A stretch of 64,000 nucleotides of DNA from contig NZ_NFLF01000008.1 of the NCBI RefSeq assembly GCF_002160765.1, forward strand, positions 86,296 through 150,295. The letters are read 5' to 3'. Below the pieces are notes generated by a model. The model made no database searches. It worked only from the letters and a program-made list of their open reading frames with translations, and was not told where the DNA came from. Below are positions 63,043 to 64,000 of this stretch, one piece after another. Numbering within the stretch: the first letter of the stretch is position 1; each line of letters starts with the position of its first letter. This stretch comes from Lachnoclostridium sp. An138 (GTDB lineage Bacteria; Bacillota; Clostridia; Lachnospirales; Lachnospiraceae). The position numbers were made by a program, and so were the translations under genes.

Positions 63043-63975
63043 ATGAAGATAGCAGTAACCTACGATAACGGGAACGTATTTCAGCATTTTGGAAAAACGG
63101 AATTTTTCAAGGTATATGAGGTGGAGGACAACAAAGTGGTTTCCAGCGAAGTGATTGGCTCTAACGGAGTCGGACACGGCGCCCTGGCCGGACTGCTGGC
63201 GGACCAGGCCGTGGACGTGCTCATCTGCGGCGGCATCGGCGGCGGAGCGCAGGCAGCCCTTGAGGAGGCAGGCGTGGAACTGTGCGCAGGCGCTGAGGGC
63301 GATACGGATCAGGCAGTGGAGGCTTACTTAAGAGGAGAGCTGATATCCTCCGGCGCAAACTGTGACCATCATCACCATGAAGAAGGACACAGCTGCGGAG
63401 GGCATGAGGAAGGCCATTCCTGCGGCGGATGCGGGGAAAGCTGCGGCGGCGGATGCGGCCAGCCGGCGCTCACAGGACGCAATGTGGGAAAGACCTGCCG
63501 CACTCATTACAGAGGTACGTTCAATGACGGAACGCAGTTTGATTCTTCCTATGACCGGGGAGAGCCTCTGGAATTTATCTGCGGCGCAGGCCAGATGATC
63601 CGGGGCTTTGACGCCGCAGTGGCTGATATGGAGGTCGGCCAGGTGGTGGATGTGCATCTGATGCCGGAAGAAGCTTACGGTATGCCGGACCCGAACGCCA
63701 TCTTTACTCTGGAGATCGCCCAGCTTCCGGGATCTGAGAATCTGGAGGCAGGCCAGCAGGTGTACCTGTCAAACCAGTACGGGCAGCCCTTCCCGGTGAA
63801 GGTGGCAGCCAAAGACGAGACTACGATTACTTTTGACGCCAACCATGAGATGGCGGGAAAAGAACTGAACTTCCGCATTGATGAATATTACGGTGCGGCG
63901 GAGCCGCCAGTCCGGTGTGGCGTGAGCCACCTGTCCGGACTAACGAAGCCACCTATTGATAGTTACTCAGCTTGA
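63043..63975 (+). CDS. NifX/NafY-like domain fused to SlyD-like FKBP, 3' end altered
   Basis: The frame has 310 residues. Residues 1-105 are a dinitrogenase-cofactor-type domain (MKIAVTYDNGNVFQHFGKTE). Residues of about 107-140 are a His/Cys/Gly-rich, metal-binding-looking linker. About 145-285 are an FKBP prolyl isomerase with an inserted flap (HYRGTFNDGTQFDSS, GAGQMIRGFDAAV, PEEAYGMPDPN), as in SlyD. The tail after LNFRID does not look like FKBP and coincides with GTGCG at 63893, where an intron may begin. The linker suggests nickel, iron or zinc handling. GGAGG precedes the start. Confidence 0.72.
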   Translation: MKIAVTYDNGNVFQHFGKTEFFKVYEVEDNKVVSSEVIGSNGVGHGALAGLLADQAVDVLICGGIGGGAQAALEEAGVELCAGAEGDTDQAVEAYLRGELISSGANCDHHHHEEGHSCGGHEEGHSCGGCGESCGGGCGQPALTGRNVGKTCRTHYRGTFNDGTQFDSSYDRGEPLEFICGAGQMIRGFDAAVADMEVGQVVDVHLMPEEAYGMPDPNAIFTLEIAQLPGSENLEAGQQVYLSNQYGQPFPVKVAAKDETTITFDANHEMAGKELNFRIDEYYGAAEPPVRCGVSHLSGLTKPPIDSYSA

Positions 63976-64000
63976 GCAGGATCCAGACCATAGACCTCTC
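63893..64000 (+). mobile_element. Possible 5' end of a group II intron, runs off the window
   Basis: From 63893 the sequence begins GTGCG, the group II 5' consensus. Several compact hairpins follow: GGCGGAGCCGCC, then AGTCCGG..CCGGACT enclosing GTGGC-GTGA-GCCAC. This is like the start of domain I. The FKBP reading frame loses family resemblance at the same point. Only about 108 bases are visible, and no intron-encoded protein can be checked. Confidence 0.38.

Noticed and set aside
1..64000. CRISPR arrays, rRNA or tRNA genes
   Set aside because: No regularly spaced identical repeats, rRNA-like sequence or complete cloverleaf was found on reading the window.

Overview
The window looks like a chromosomal segment of a gut Lachnospiraceae-type member of the Clostridia (Bacillota). 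This is inferred from the style of the proteins (ROK glucokinase, AddAB, PstS of the clostridial type, Hcp with a Crp/Fnr partner, MATE and MacB-type exporters), from strong GGAGG ribosome binding sites, and from frequent TTG/GTG starts. Most of it is of medium GC. One block, about 44.77-60.27 kb, is clearly AT-rich and foreign.

Layout. 1-3 kb: the end of a glucokinase gene and a DUF2142-type membrane protein gene, with structured non-coding DNA around them. 3.2-14.6 kb: a phosphate cluster, with a Na/Pi symporter and PhoR-PhoP, a CPBP protease between two inverted copies of a palindromic repeat, Pit-DUF47 on the minus strand, and pstSCAB-phoU. Pho-box-like direct repeats precede both the symporter and pstS. 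14.6-21 kb: a GerMN/DUF4163-type lipoprotein, a promoter-to-terminator unit with almost no coding capacity (candidate ncRNA or small peptide), and an ABC exporter with a long coiled-coil permease. 21-29 kb: addB-addA and a YgjP-type metallopeptidase. 29-44 kb: an AraC-GNAT fusion, an MFS exporter, a CFI-box protein, BrnQ, a Lon-type AAA+ ATPase, a TetR/ABC exporter pair, hcp with a divergent Crp/Fnr regulator, and a MATE exporter.

44.77-60.27 kb is a defence island. It starts with decayed genes: a reading frame with three in-frame stops, overlapped by a frameshifted Xre regulator. A tight operon follows: an 829-aa protein of unknown function, a PAPS-reductase/ferredoxin/DUF4007 protein (BrxP type), a 1379-aa P-loop ATPase (BrxC/PglY type), a PglZ phosphatase-fold protein, a short BrxL ATPase, a 64-aa CxxC protein and a cysteine desulfurase. 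This is a type 4 BREX layout with its own sulfur donor and no DNA methyltransferase, so a sulfur-based DNA modification is the natural hypothesis. The host genes at both edges are cut (a methyltransferase lacks its 3' end and a DUF4186 gene its 5' end), so the island replaced host DNA.

60.3-64 kb returns to host-like DNA: ThpR, a methyltransferase, an AraC-type regulator whose DNA-binding domain appears internally deleted, a GlcG/HbpS-type protein, and a NifX-His/Cys linker-FKBP fusion. The 3' end of the fusion runs into what may be the 5' end of a group II intron that leaves the window. No tRNA, rRNA or CRISPR array was seen.
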